64,000 nucleotides of DNA, from the NCBI GenBank assembly GCA_002483465.1, contig DLHX01000005.1, positions 1-64,000 of the forward strand, in the 5' to 3' direction. Source of the DNA: Micavibrio sp. UBA7657 (lineage in GTDB: Bacteria; Pseudomonadota; Alphaproteobacteria; Micavibrionales; Micavibrionaceae). The notes beneath the pieces were generated by a model. That model saw only the letters and a list, made by a program, of their open reading frames with translations, did not search any database and was not told the DNA's origin. A program made the position numbers and the translations under genes. Of this stretch, positions 1-9,022 are shown in pieces. Numbering within the stretch: the first letter of the stretch is position 1; every line of letters starts with the position of its first letter.

Positions 1-704
1 AGCAGCATGGTGATCGCGCCGCCGAGGACGGGAAGCGAGAGAACCAGCAGGAACGCCGTCACCAGCATCGACCAGACGAACAGCGGCATCTTGTGCAGCG
101 TCATGCCCGGTGCGCGCATGTTGAAGATGGTGGTGATGAAGTTCGCTGCGCCGAGAATAGAGGACGCGCCCGCGAGGTGGAGCGAGAAAATCGCCATGTC
201 GACGGCCATGTCCGGGTGGCCGATCGCGGCGGAGAGCGGCGGGTAGACCGTCCAGCCCGTACCCGCGCCGCCGCCGACAACTGCGGACAATACCAGGAGC
301 AGGAATGCGGGGACGAGCAGCCAGAAGGAAATATTGTTCAGGCGCGGAAACGCCATGTCGGGCGCGCCGATCATGAGCGGCAGGAACCAGTTGCCAAAAC
401 CGCCGATCAGGCCGGGCATGACAACGAAGAAAACCATGATCAGGCCGTGCGCGGTGATAAAGACGTTCCAGAGGTGGCCGTCAGGGTTGCCGGCGGCATC
501 GGTGATGAACTGGACGCCGGGCTCCTGCAGTTCGAGGCGCATTATGACCGAGAACACGCCGCCGATCAGGCCTGCCATAATCGAGAAGATGATGTAAAGC
601 GTGCCGATATCCTTGTGGTTCGTGGACATGAACCAGCGGACAAAAAATCCGGGCTTGTGGTCGTGTGCGTGGTCGTCGTTGTGATGTTCGTGATGTGCGG
701 TCAT
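1..704 (-). CDS. coxA: Cytochrome c oxidase subunit I (N-terminal part, cut by window edge)
   Basis: This is the catalytic haem-copper subunit of aa3-type oxidase in the inner membrane. The reading frame starts at the ATG at 704 and runs off the left edge, so only about 234 codons are present. Reading the minus strand gives a His-rich start (MTAHHEHHNDDHAHDHKPG), then the subunit I signature RWFMSTNHKDIGTLY, the haem-ligand region TAHGLIMVFFVVMP and RLNNISFWLL, all standard for the family. It lies 21 bp downstream of coxB on the same strand, so the two are probably co-transcribed. The extra His/Asp-rich leader before the conserved core is longer than in many homologues. The identification is secure; the C-terminal half with the CuB ligands is outside the window. 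Confidence 0.95.
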   Translation of the reverse strand, partial: MTAHHEHHNDDHAHDHKPGFFVRWFMSTNHKDIGTLYIIFSIMAGLIGGVFSVIMRLELQEPGVQFITDAAGNPDGHLWNVFITAHGLIMVFFVVMPGLIGGFGNWFLPLMIGAPDMAFPRLNNISFWLLVPAFLLLVLSAVVGGGAGTGWTVYPPLSAAIGHPDMAVDMAIFSLHLAGASSILGAANFITTIFNMRAPGMTLHKMPLFVWSMLVTAFLLVLSLPVLGGAITML

Positions 705-725
705 TTTATTTACAGTCCTCTTAAA

Positions 726-1502
726 TTATTCGCCTTTTTTGGCTTCAATCCATGCGTTGAATTCGTCCTTGGGCACGGCGCGGACTTCAATCGGCATGTA
801 AGCGTGATCCTTGCCGCACAGTTCCGAGCACTGGCCGTAATAGGTGCCGGGTTTCGTGATGCGAACCCATGTTTCGTTGGTGTGGCCGGGCATCGCGTCG
901 ATCTTGATGCCGAGCGATGGCACGGCAAAAGCGTGGATGACATCGGCTGCGGTCGTCAGGATCTGGATGTTGGTGTCGAGCGGGAGCACGACGACATTGT
1001 CAGTCGAAAGCAGGCGGACCTGATCTTTGGATTTGTCGATATCTTTTTCCGGCACCATGTAGGACAGGAAATTGACGCCGCCATTATCAGGATATTCATA
1101 GCCCCAGTACCATTGATAGCCGGTGACTTTCAGCGTCATTTCTGGATTCGGCGTGCGGTCGGTGAAATACAGCAAGCGGAACGAGGGCACCGCGATGACC
1201 AGCAGGATAAGCACCGGTACCACGGTCCAGATAATCTCGATTAAAACGTTGTGCGAGGTTTGCGACGGTACGGGATTGGCGCGCTTGTTGAAGCGGACGA
1301 TCACGTAAAGCAGCAGGAACATGACGAAAACAGTGATCGCCACGACAATCCAGAGCACGAATGTGTACAGGAACTGGATGTGCTCCGCGGAGGGCGATGC
1401 GGCTTCCTGGAACCAGAGTTGCCAGGGATGCGAGTGGGTTGCCAAAGCGGGCGAAGCGGTCAGGAGAAGGGCGGACACGGCCGCGAAAAAGATTCGGATC
1501 AT
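726..1502 (-). CDS. coxB: Cytochrome c oxidase subunit II
   Basis: This is the CuA-bearing subunit that takes electrons from cytochrome c at the periplasmic face. The 258-residue protein has an N-terminal signal segment (about 1-21, ending ALA), two membrane helices (about 45-70 and 85-110) and a C-terminal cupredoxin domain. The CuA ligands are visible as GQCSELCGKDHAYM: Cys225, Glu227, Cys229, His233 and Met236, with the upstream His in VIHAFAVPSLG. Length and architecture are normal. It is followed by coxA after 21 bp on the same strand, the usual cox operon order. No cytochrome c domain is fused to its C-terminus. Confidence 0.97.
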   Translation of the reverse strand: MIRIFFAAVSALLLTASPALATHSHPWQLWFQEAASPSAEHIQFLYTFVLWIVVAITVFVMFLLLYVIVRFNKRANPVPSQTSHNVLIEIIWTVVPVLILLVIAVPSFRLLYFTDRTPNPEMTLKVTGYQWYWGYEYPDNGGVNFLSYMVPEKDIDKSKDQVRLLSTDNVVVLPLDTNIQILTTAADVIHAFAVPSLGIKIDAMPGHTNETWVRITKPGTYYGQCSELCGKDHAYMPIEVRAVPKDEFNAWIEAKKGE

Positions 1503-1641
1503 TTTTTTATATCGTGCTGTTTTAATTTATGAACTTACAATTATTCCCGGGGCCTAATATGCCTGATTTTTCATTGGGGATACACTTAAAATCAGTCGAA
1601 ATAAAAAGCAAGCCCCACAATCTTGGCTTTTGGGCTGCAGC

Positions 1642-2367
1642 TTACCCTTCACCCTGCATTTTTGCATAACCAAGGGCGAGAATGACGGCGGTTTCGCAGC
1701 GCAGAACGGTTTCGCCAAGGGACAGTGGCCGGACATTCGGTAAACCGCCCAGAAAAGCAAACTCAATATCGTCAAAACCGCCTTCCGGCCCGATCAGGAA
1801 GGCCCAGGCCGTTTGTTTAAAGGTCGAAATATGGGGCGAATCGCCCCGTTCGCAGCACCAGAGGATGGGTGCCGGGTTGGTCCAGCCCCCGATTTTGGAC
1901 TTCAGTTCGGTTAAAGGATGCAGGTTAGGGATTTCGAAGCGTTCGCACTGCTCGGCGGCCTCGGTGATCTGGGCGCGGATGCGTTCCTCGTTGATTTTTC
2001 GGATCTCGGTGCGGGCGGTCAGGATCGGGTGAATGTCGGTGACGCCGAGCTCGACCGCCTTTTCGATGATGAAATCCATGCGGTCTTTTTTGATCGGAGC
2101 GAAGAGGAGGTGTGTTTCGACGGCTTTACCGGGCTGTTCGCGGATTCTGCCCTTGGTGGTGACGGTGCAGGCGTCATTGGTATAAGCCGTGATGGCGTTC
2201 AGCCATTCGCCGTCGCGGCCATTGAACAGGCGGACGAAATCGCCGGGCTTGCGGCGGAGCACGTTCTTGAGATAGTGCGTCTGTGCGCTTTCGAGGTTGA
2301 CCGTTGCATTGGCCGTGAAATTGCGATCAATGTAGAGGCGCGGAAGTTTTGTAAAATCAGAAGCCAT
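1642..2367 (-). CDS. rsmE: 16S rRNA (uracil-1498-N3)-methyltransferase RsmE
   Basis: This 241-residue SPOUT-class methyltransferase modifies U1498 of 16S rRNA with S-adenosylmethionine. The N-terminal PUA-like part contains HYLKNVLRRKPGD, which matches the family's H-x-x-x-V-L-R motif. The C-terminal trefoil-knot part contains FLIGPEGGFDDIE and LSLGETVLRCETAVI, both diagnostic for RsmE. The length matches the family (about 240 residues). It is divergent from ubiA with only 8 bp between the start codons, so the promoters must overlap or lie inside the neighbouring genes. The 139-bp gap to coxB (1503-1641) shows no feature I can support. Confidence 0.95.
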   Translation of the reverse strand: MASDFTKLPRLYIDRNFTANATVNLESAQTHYLKNVLRRKPGDFVRLFNGRDGEWLNAITAYTNDACTVTTKGRIREQPGKAVETHLLFAPIKKDRMDFIIEKAVELGVTDIHPILTARTEIRKINEERIRAQITEAAEQCERFEIPNLHPLTELKSKIGGWTNPAPILWCCERGDSPHISTFKQTAWAFLIGPEGGFDDIEFAFLGGLPNVRPLSLGETVLRCETAVILALGYAKMQGEG

Positions 2368-2375
2368 ATCGCACA

Positions 2376-3266
2376 GTGAACACGAAAATGCATACCGATA
2401 TCAAGCGGGAAGGATGGATAGAGAAGATCCTGCCCCCGGTTTTGCGCCCTTATGCGGCGCTGGCGCGGCTGGACAGGCCGATTGGTATATGGCTTTTGCT
2501 GCTGCCGGGGTGGTGGGCGATTTTGCTGGCGTCGAACAAGCCCACACGTATGGATGGCGAGGTATGGGAATTTCTCGTTCTGTTTGGCATCGGCGCCGTG
2601 GTGATGCGCGCGGCGGGATGCGTGGTCAATGATTTGTGGGACCGGGATCTGGACAGGAAAGTGGCGCGCACGAGTTTAAGGCCGCTGGCGTCGGGCGAAG
2701 TAACGGTGCGGCAGGCGGCTGTATTTCTCGCGCTTCTTTTATGCATCGGCCTCGTGATTTTGCTGCAGTTCAATGCGCTGACGATTTTTCTGGGTGTGCT
2801 CAGTTTGCCGTTAATCGCCATCTATCCGTTGATGAAACGTTTTACATGGTGGCCGCAATTGTTTCTTGGGTTCACATTTAATTTCGGTGCACTGATGGGG
2901 TGGAGCGCGGTGACGGGTTCGGTGGATTTACCGGCGCTACTTCTCTACTCGGGCGGAATTTTCTGGACGCTGGGGTATGACACGATTTACGCGCATCAGG
3001 ATAAAGAGGATGACGCGCTGGCGGGGATTAAATCGACGGCACTTTTGTTCGGTGAAAAAAGCAGGGGTTACGTCGCGGCGTTTTTCTGCATTGCTTGTAT
3101 TTTGCTGTTTGCCGCGTGCCAGAGTTTGTTTCTTATTCCGGCGGCGTTGCATCTCGCGTGGCAGCTTTACGCTTGGAAGCCGGATGACGCAGAAAGTTCG
3201 CTGCGCATCTTCAAATCAAATCGTGATTTTGGAATTCTGGTGCTGCTCGGCCTAGCCGCCATATAG
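2376..3266 (+). CDS. ubiA: 4-hydroxybenzoate polyprenyltransferase UbiA
   Basis: This integral membrane enzyme prenylates 4-hydroxybenzoate in ubiquinone synthesis. Both Asp-rich metal/diphosphate motifs are visible: NDLWDRDLDRKV at residues 85-96 and DTIYAHQDKEDD at 202-213. The remaining sequence is a series of hydrophobic helices. The 296-residue length is typical. The frame opens with GTG at 2376; an in-frame ATG at 2388 is an equally plausible start. The 3' end overlaps the convergent NAD-glutamate dehydrogenase gene by 15 bp (3252-3266), so the two terminate into each other. Confidence 0.95.
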   Translation: MNTKMHTDIKREGWIEKILPPVLRPYAALARLDRPIGIWLLLLPGWWAILLASNKPTRMDGEVWEFLVLFGIGAVVMRAAGCVVNDLWDRDLDRKVARTSLRPLASGEVTVRQAAVFLALLLCIGLVILLQFNALTIFLGVLSLPLIAIYPLMKRFTWWPQLFLGFTFNFGALMGWSAVTGSVDLPALLLYSGGIFWTLGYDTIYAHQDKEDDALAGIKSTALLFGEKSRGYVAAFFCIACILLFAACQSLFLIPAALHLAWQLYAWKPDDAESSLRIFKSNRDFGILVLLGLAAI

Positions 3267-6200
3267 CGTGCGGAGACGTTGCTCGGCGATGACGAGCATC
3301 GGGAGGTCGACCGTTCCGGCGCTTTGCAGCGCGGAGATGACAGGCTCGGCCTGCGAGACGAGGTCGGCATTTTTCTTGAACCAGTCGTTGGCGATGCCGT
3401 CTTTTTTGCCGTTTTTCGCGTCTTTCAGCATGCGCGTGGTGAGGCCTGCCTGCGAGCCGTAGAGCTGGTTGACGAGCGCGGCCGTCGCCTCGGCGTGCCA
3501 TGCGTTTTCGGAGGCCATGTAGCGTGCCTGCTGGCGCATCCAGTCGAGATGGAAATGGCGGCCGACTTCGAAATAGGTGCGGGTGACAGCGCGGAGATCG
3601 GCTTTTTGTTTCAGTGTAATGCTGATGATGTCGCAGGCCGAAGATAGAACGGGCATCAATGCGATCTGATGCGCGAGGTCTTTCGGCAGGCCGTCTGCAA
3701 TCGCGGTTTGTTCGCGCTGTTTGATGCCATCGCGCACGTCGTCGGTCACGAGATCGACTAAGTGTTTGCGCAGATCTGCAATACCTTCGCCGTAATCTTT
3801 AATGTGTGCGCTCAGGTTAAAGTTGCGTGCGCCGCGCGTCAGGAACCATGTAATGACATGTTCCGCCGTGTGGGCGATTTCGCGCATCGCCTTGAGCTGG
3901 ACCATGGCCGGAACCTTGTTATCCAGATTTTCGATTGCGTTCCAGAGCTTACGCAGTTCGAACGCTTCGCGCGTGACGACATAGGCGCGGGCGACATCGG
4001 CGGCGCCTGCGCCGGTTTTTTTCATGCGCGATTTAATAAAGGTCGGGCCCAGGCGATTGATCAGCGAGTTCGCAAGGCCTGTCGCGATGATTTCGCGGTG
4101 CAGTTTATGGCGCGTGATTTCTTTCTCGTATTTTTCCTGGAGCGCAACAGGGAAATACGCCATCAGACGCTCGCGCATGTCGGGGCTGTCGGGGATGTCG
4201 GTTTCCAGCAACTCGCGCGTGAAATTGATTTTTGAATAGGAGAGCAGGACGCACAGTTCGGGCCGCGTCATGCCCTTGCCGAGATGCAGGCGCTGCGCCA
4301 CCGTTTCGGCATCGGGCAGGCCTTCGAGCACGCGGTTGAGGCCGTGGTTGCGCTCGAGGTCCTTGATGAATTCTTCCTGCAGGCTGAGCGTCTCGCGCGC
4401 CTGCAATTCGGCAAGGCTGATGGCCTGGCCCTGCTGGTAATTGTTCCGGAGGACGTGCTCGGCGACTTCGGGCGTCATTTTCTCGAGCAGCTTGTTACGC
4501 GCGGGGATATCCATCTTGTGCGTCTTGCCGCTCATGACGTCGTTCATGAGGATTTTGATGTTCACCTCGACGTCGGAAGAATTGACGCCGGCGGAATTAT
4601 CGACGAAATCCGTGTTCAGGCGCCCGCCTCTTTCGGCGTATTCGATACGGCCATGCTGGGTCAGTGCGAGGTTCGCGCCTTCTCCGACGACAGCGGCGTG
4701 CAGTTCATTGCCATTGATGCGGATGGCGTCGTTCGCCTTGTCGCCGACATCGGCGTGGGTTTCATGCGTGCCCTTGATATAGGTGCCGATGCCGCCAAAC
4801 CACATCAGGTCGCAGCGTGATTTGAGCATCGCGTTCATCAGTTCGTAAGGCGAGACTTTCTCACGCGAAATGCCGAAGCGTTTCTGGATTTCCGGCGTGA
4901 GCTGCAGCGATTTTTCATTGCGGTTATAAATGCGCCCGCCTTTCGAGAGTTTTTTCGTGTCGTACTGGTCCCAGCCGAGCACGCCGTCGAACAGGCGCTG
5001 TCGTTCCTTGAAGCTGGAGGCGGTGTCCGGATCAGGATCGCAGAAAATATGGATATGGTTGAACGCGCCGACAAGGCGGGTATGTTCCGAGAGCAGCATG
5101 CCGTTGCCGAATACGTCGCCGCCCATGTCGCCGACGCCGATGACGTCGAACGGTTTTTCCTGGATGTTGTGGTTGAGCTGGCGGAAATGCAGCTTGACGC
5201 ATTCCCAGCCGCCGCGCGCGGTGATGCCCATTTTCTTGTGGTCGTAACCGGCTGATCCTCCGCTCGCGAACGCATCGCTGAGCCAGAAGCTGTAATCTTT
5301 GGACAGACCGTTCGCGATATCGGAGAAGCTCGCGGTGCCCTTGTCGGCGGCGACGACGAGATACGGGTCATCGCCGTCGCGGCGCATGACGTCTTTCGGC
5401 GGAATGACTTTTTCGCCTTTCAGATTGTCGGTGATGTCTAACATGCCGCGGACGAGTGTTTTGTAGCACTCGATGCCTTCGGCCTGGAACGATTTGCGGT
5501 CGGGCTGCGGCGTTTTGACGACGAAGCCGCCTTTGGCACCCATAGGCACGATGACGGCGTTCTTGACGTTTTGTGCTTTCAGCAGGCCCAGTACTTCTGT
5601 GCGGAAATCCTCGTGGCGGTCGGACCAGCGGATGCCGCCGCGCGCGACCTTGTCGGCGCGCAAATGAATACCCTCGACGCGCGGGGAGTAGACGAAAATC
5701 TCGCGGTAGGGGCGCGGCTCGGGGAGTTCCGGAATTTTTGTGCAGTCGAATTTGAGCGAGAGATAAGATTTCGCGTCGCCGTTTTCCTGCTTCTGATAGT
5801 AATTCGTGCGGAGCGTCGCCTCGATCAGCCCGGCGATGGTGCGCAGGATGCGGTCCTGGTCGAGCGATTCAACTTTTTCCAGATGGCTGTTGATCTCGAC
5901 GGAGAATTTTTCGCTGTCGGCGATTTTGCTTTTGCCGGATGGATTGAACAGTGCCTTGAAACGTCCAACTAATAGCGCGGCGATGTCGGAGTGTTGGGTC
6001 AGGGCATTCTGAATGTAAGGCTGGCCGAAGGGCGAGCGGATCTGGCGCATGTAACGCACATAGGCGCGGAGAATGTTGATTTCATGCGCGTCCATGCCGG
6101 AATTGAGAACGAGTTTATTGAGCGTGTCGCTCTCCATTTCGCCGTACCAGATTTTGCCGAAGGCGAATTCGAAATTTTTCTTCACTTCATCGAGCTTGAT

Positions 6201-8042
6201 CGCGGCGCTTTCAGCCGGGATCTCGACGAGGAAGTCGTGGATCCAGACAGAATGCGGCGCGTTCTGCGGTTTTACTTCAAAGGGAAGTTCGGAGATGGCG
6301 CGGAGGCCCATATTTTCGAGGATCGGCAGCACGTTCGAGAGCGGCATCGGCGCGCCGGGATTGTAGGTTTTCAACCGCAGCTGGGAATTTCCTCCGCCCT
6401 CGGGACGGTAGAGGTCTAACGTCATTTTATTAGTCGCGAGGCATTCCTCGATTTTTCCGAGATCGAAGACGGCCTGTTTGGCGCTGTAACGTGATGTGTA
6501 GCCGACCGGGAAGGCTTCGCCGTATTTCAATGTCAGTTCGGTGACGCGGTCTTCGTCTTTCAGCGTTTCCGCCAGCGCGCCGCGGAGGCGTTCGGCGAGA
6601 GTCTGCCCGGCCTCCTGGAGTTTCATCTCGAGCTTTTTAGGATCGTATTTTGGCGGGTCTTTCTGGTTGATGTTGATGATGAACATCACCCGGGCGAAAA
6701 CGGAATCGTCGAGCGTCGTATAGAAATTCGAAAGCTGGCCGTTCAGTTCGGATTCAAGGATGCGGCCGATCGCCTTGCGGAGGCCCGTGCCGAAACGGTC
6801 ACGCGGAACATAGACAAGGCAGGAAACGTAACGTTTGAATGCGTCGAGGCGCATGAACAGCGCGATGCGCTGGCGTTCCTGAAGGCGCAGAATTTCGAGT
6901 GCGATCTCATAAAGTTCCTCGTTCGGAATCTGGAAGAGTTCGTCGCGCGGATATTTCTCAAGGATGTGGCGCAGTGTTTTGCGGTTGTGTGAGCCGGGCA
7001 GGAAGTCCGACATTTCCATGATCTCGTCGACTTTTTCGCGCAGATAAGGCACGTCGCTGACGCTGCGGGAATAGGTGACGGAGGTGAATAGGCCGAGGAA
7101 TAGCTTTTCGCCCTTCGGGTTGCCGTTCGCATCGTAAGTTTTGACGGCGATGGCGTCCATCGGCACGCGGCGGTGCACGGTGGAGAGGCGATTGGTTTTA
7201 GAGACGGAAACCGGCGGCAGGTCGCGGCGGAGTTGCTGCAGGTTGCGTGGCAGGCCTTCCTCATTCTCATTGATGAAAGCCGGGATGATGTCGTCATTCA
7301 GCAAGCCGAGGCTCGCGCCTTTGAGCGTTTTGCTCTGGATGTTTTTATCCTGACCGGCGAACTGGTATTCGCGGTAGCCGAGCAGCGTGAAATTGTTGTC
7401 GTGAAGATAATCGAGGAACGCGCAGTAACGCTCGATATCCTTCGCGGCGTATTTGGTTTTGGCGCGGGCGAGTTCGTTGCGGGCTTCTTTCAGCCGCTCC
7501 AGCATCAGTTTCCAGTCGCGGTTGGCGATATAAACGTCCTCAAGCGCGGTGGCGAGGCCGGTTTTCAGATTCTCCAGCCGCTCCTCGGAGAGCGTTTCGC
7601 GGATGTGAACGTGAATGTGCGACTGACGGACATAATCTTTTTTCGGCGTGTCGGAGGCATCGACCATCTTGCCGCTTTTGTCGTAGAGGACGTAAACGAC
7701 CGGGTGCAGCAAAAGATCGATCAGGAGATTCTTTTTGTTGATCTCGGCGGCGATGGAATCGACGAGGAACGCCATGTCGTCATTGACGAAATCGATGACC
7801 GTTTTGCGGTAGGATTCGCCTTTCAGCACCGCGCTGCCGACTTCGAATTTACGATCGCCGGGTTTGCGCGCGCGGGCGAGATTCCAGTGACGCACCGTCA
7901 TTTCGGCGAAGAGTTCGGGATCGTATTGTTCGAGGTCTTCGCGGGGAACGCGGGCGGCGAGGGCCTTCAATAAATTTTTCTGGGCTTCCGGGGCGTTGGC
8001 CGGGAGGGTGGAGAGTGCTTTTTGTATGTATGATTTCAGCAT
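3252..8042 (-). CDS. NAD-specific glutamate dehydrogenase, large (about 180 kDa) type
   Basis: This enzyme converts glutamate to 2-oxoglutarate and ammonium with NAD+; the large class is usually catabolic. The frame is open from 8108, but the ATG at 8042 (MLKSYIQKALSTL) is the likely start and gives 1,596 residues, close to the usual length. The N-terminal half carries ACT-like regulatory segments (for example FVNDDMAFLVDSI and HIHVHIRETLSEE). The catalytic core has RADKVARGGIRWSDRHEDFR, VKNAVIVPMGAKGGFVVK and the Rossmann part with GVGDMGGDVFGNGMLLSEH. No frameshift or missing block was seen. The first 22 codons of the longer frame look non-coding. It is convergent with ubiA and stands as a single transcription unit. 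Confidence 0.96.
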   Translation of the reverse strand: MLKSYIQKALSTLPANAPEAQKNLLKALAARVPREDLEQYDPELFAEMTVRHWNLARARKPGDRKFEVGSAVLKGESYRKTVIDFVNDDMAFLVDSIAAEINKKNLLIDLLLHPVVYVLYDKSGKMVDASDTPKKDYVRQSHIHVHIRETLSEERLENLKTGLATALEDVYIANRDWKLMLERLKEARNELARAKTKYAAKDIERYCAFLDYLHDNNFTLLGYREYQFAGQDKNIQSKTLKGASLGLLNDDIIPAFINENEEGLPRNLQQLRRDLPPVSVSKTNRLSTVHRRVPMDAIAVKTYDANGNPKGEKLFLGLFTSVTYSRSVSDVPYLREKVDEIMEMSDFLPGSHNRKTLRHILEKYPRDELFQIPNEELYEIALEILRLQERQRIALFMRLDAFKRYVSCLVYVPRDRFGTGLRKAIGRILESELNGQLSNFYTTLDDSVFARVMFIININQKDPPKYDPKKLEMKLQEAGQTLAERLRGALAETLKDEDRVTELTLKYGEAFPVGYTSRYSAKQAVFDLGKIEECLATNKMTLDLYRPEGGGNSQLRLKTYNPGAPMPLSNVLPILENMGLRAISELPFEVKPQNAPHSVWIHDFLVEIPAESAAIKLDEVKKNFEFAFGKIWYGEMESDTLNKLVLNSGMDAHEINILRAYVRYMRQIRSPFGQPYIQNALTQHSDIAALLVGRFKALFNPSGKSKIADSEKFSVEINSHLEKVESLDQDRILRTIAGLIEATLRTNYYQKQENGDAKSYLSLKFDCTKIPELPEPRPYREIFVYSPRVEGIHLRADKVARGGIRWSDRHEDFRTEVLGLLKAQNVKNAVIVPMGAKGGFVVKTPQPDRKSFQAEGIECYKTLVRGMLDITDNLKGEKVIPPKDVMRRDGDDPYLVVAADKGTASFSDIANGLSKDYSFWLSDAFASGGSAGYDHKKMGITARGGWECVKLHFRQLNHNIQEKPFDVIGVGDMGGDVFGNGMLLSEHTRLVGAFNHIHIFCDPDPDTASSFKERQRLFDGVLGWDQYDTKKLSKGGRIYNRNEKSLQLTPEIQKRFGISREKVSPYELMNAMLKSRCDLMWFGGIGTYIKGTHETHADVGDKANDAIRINGNELHAAVVGEGANLALTQHGRIEYAERGGRLNTDFVDNSAGVNSSDVEVNIKILMNDVMSGKTHKMDIPARNKLLEKMTPEVAEHVLRNNYQQGQAISLAELQARETLSLQEEFIKDLERNHGLNRVLEGLPDAETVAQRLHLGKGMTRPELCVLLSYSKINFTRELLETDIPDSPDMRERLMAYFPVALQEKYEKEITRHKLHREIIATGLANSLINRLGPTFIKSRMKKTGAGAADVARAYVVTREAFELRKLWNAIENLDNKVPAMVQLKAMREIAHTAEHVITWFLTRGARNFNLSAHIKDYGEGIADLRKHLVDLVTDDVRDGIKQREQTAIADGLPKDLAHQIALMPVLSSACDIISITLKQKADLRAVTRTYFEVGRHFHLDWMRQQARYMASENAWHAEATAALVNQLYGSQAGLTTRMLKDAKNGKKDGIANDWFKKNADLVSQAEPVISALQSAGTVDLPMLVIAEQRLRTLYGG

Positions 8043-8154
8043 CGCCGTGTTGTTTTTATTGAGAAACTTCTTGTGCGCTAAAATGAGGCCTGGATGTTGT
8101 CCCGTCAAGCCCTCAGGGCGGGTTTTATTTTTTCATAATGCAAATAAATATGGT

Positions 8155-8460
8155 TTAGCCAGGCCAGGCTTTTGAGAATAGTAAAAGTATGAGAGTGGGC
8201 AGGACCACCCAGGTCATCAGCAAATTCATCGGCGGGACGAGTTTACGTCTGAACATGATGGTAGCCAGCATGACAACGCCATAAAAAATCATGATCAGGG
8301 CAAGATTGGTAAACAGTTTGGCGATATGATCGGCGCCTTCCTCATGCGGGTAGAGCATGCCCATAAAAAACAGGCCGACGCCGCCACCTAACGAAAGCGC
8401 ACCGTTGCGGGCGGCCTTGCGAACTTTTTTGTTCAAGCGTTCTTCGGGATCGTCCCACAT
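8155..8460 (-). CDS. Small three-helix membrane protein, unknown function
   Basis: This is a 101-residue protein that I do not recognise. It has a charged, basic N-terminus (WDDPEERLNKKVRKAARNG), then three hydrophobic segments at about 21-36, 49-66 and 77-95, with RRK between the last two. It lies 25 bp downstream of the thioredoxin-like gene on the same strand, so it may be the last gene of the resB-ccsA-thioredoxin unit, although cytochrome c maturation clusters do not normally include such a protein. There is no recognisable catalytic motif. A real gene is supported by its clean membrane-protein composition and close spacing. Confidence 0.7.
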   Translation of the reverse strand: MWDDPEERLNKKVRKAARNGALSLGGGVGLFFMGMLYPHEEGADHIAKLFTNLALIMIFYGVVMLATIMFRRKLVPPMNLLMTWVVLPTLILLLFSKAWPG

Positions 8461-8485
8461 GGGATCAGCCTAGCAAAAAAAACAG

Positions 8486-9022
8486 TTACAGTGAATCGAT
8501 GATTTTCTGCAGCATGGTCGGTTCCCATTCCGCGCCGATGAGCTTTTCGCGGATGTTCAGTTCAGGGTCGGTGATTATCGTTTCCGGCAGTTGCGTAACG
8601 CCGAAGATTTTCAGCGTCACGTCTTCGCGGTCATGGGCGATAAGGACATTTTCTGTCGGCGCTTTTTGTTGCTGCAGGAATTTTTTGATGTCGTCTTCTT
8701 TCGCGTCCGAGGAGAGAGCGATGAGCACAACGTTGTCCTTATTGTCTGCAGCAATTTTTAACAGCGCGGGGAATTCCACCACACAGGGCGCGCACCATGT
8801 CGCCCAGAAATTGATGATGACGATTTTATTTTTGAAGTCGTGGACGCTGCGGGTTTTGCCGGACAGATCAGTGAAGCTGAAATCCGGCAGCGGTTTGGTT
8901 TCCGTCTCCGCGCGGGCGGGCATCGATGCGCCGTCGAAATAAATTGTCAGGCCGTAGCCGAGCGCGGCGACGGCGAGGAACAGCGCGGCGTTAAGCCAGA
9001 GCGTGGCGCGTTTTTTCTGCAT
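8486..9022 (-). CDS. Membrane-anchored TlpA/ResA-like thiol-disulfide oxidoreductase
   Basis: This 178-residue thioredoxin-fold protein has one N-terminal membrane anchor (about 8-28) and a periplasmic domain. The active site is NFWATWCAPCVVEF, with redox Cys77 and Cys80. The motif TQLPETIITD supplies the conserved cis-Pro region. Family knowledge: ResA/CcmG/TlpA-type proteins reduce the CXXCH cysteines of apocytochrome c before haem attachment. Its start overlaps the end of ccsA by 32 bp on the same strand, and resB lies just upstream, so I infer that it supplies reductant to this System II haem-ligation pathway. Start codons further inside would delete the anchor, so the long start is preferred. 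Confidence 0.9.
   Translation of the reverse strand: MQKKRATLWLNAALFLAVAALGYGLTIYFDGASMPARAETETKPLPDFSFTDLSGKTRSVHDFKNKIVIINFWATWCAPCVVEFPALLKIAADNKDNVVLIALSSDAKEDDIKKFLQQQKAPTENVLIAHDREDVTLKIFGVTQLPETIITDPELNIREKLIGAEWEPTMLQKIIDSL

Noticed and set aside
93..1244. Long plus-strand open frame opposite coxA/coxB
   Set aside because: It is antisense to strongly recognised cox genes; its translation is low-complexity Arg/Asp/Glu-rich text typical of the reverse frame of high-GC genes.
8109..8154. GCCC-TCA-GGGC with T-rich tail as a terminator
   Set aside because: The stem is only 4 bp and no plus-strand gene ends there; not supported.
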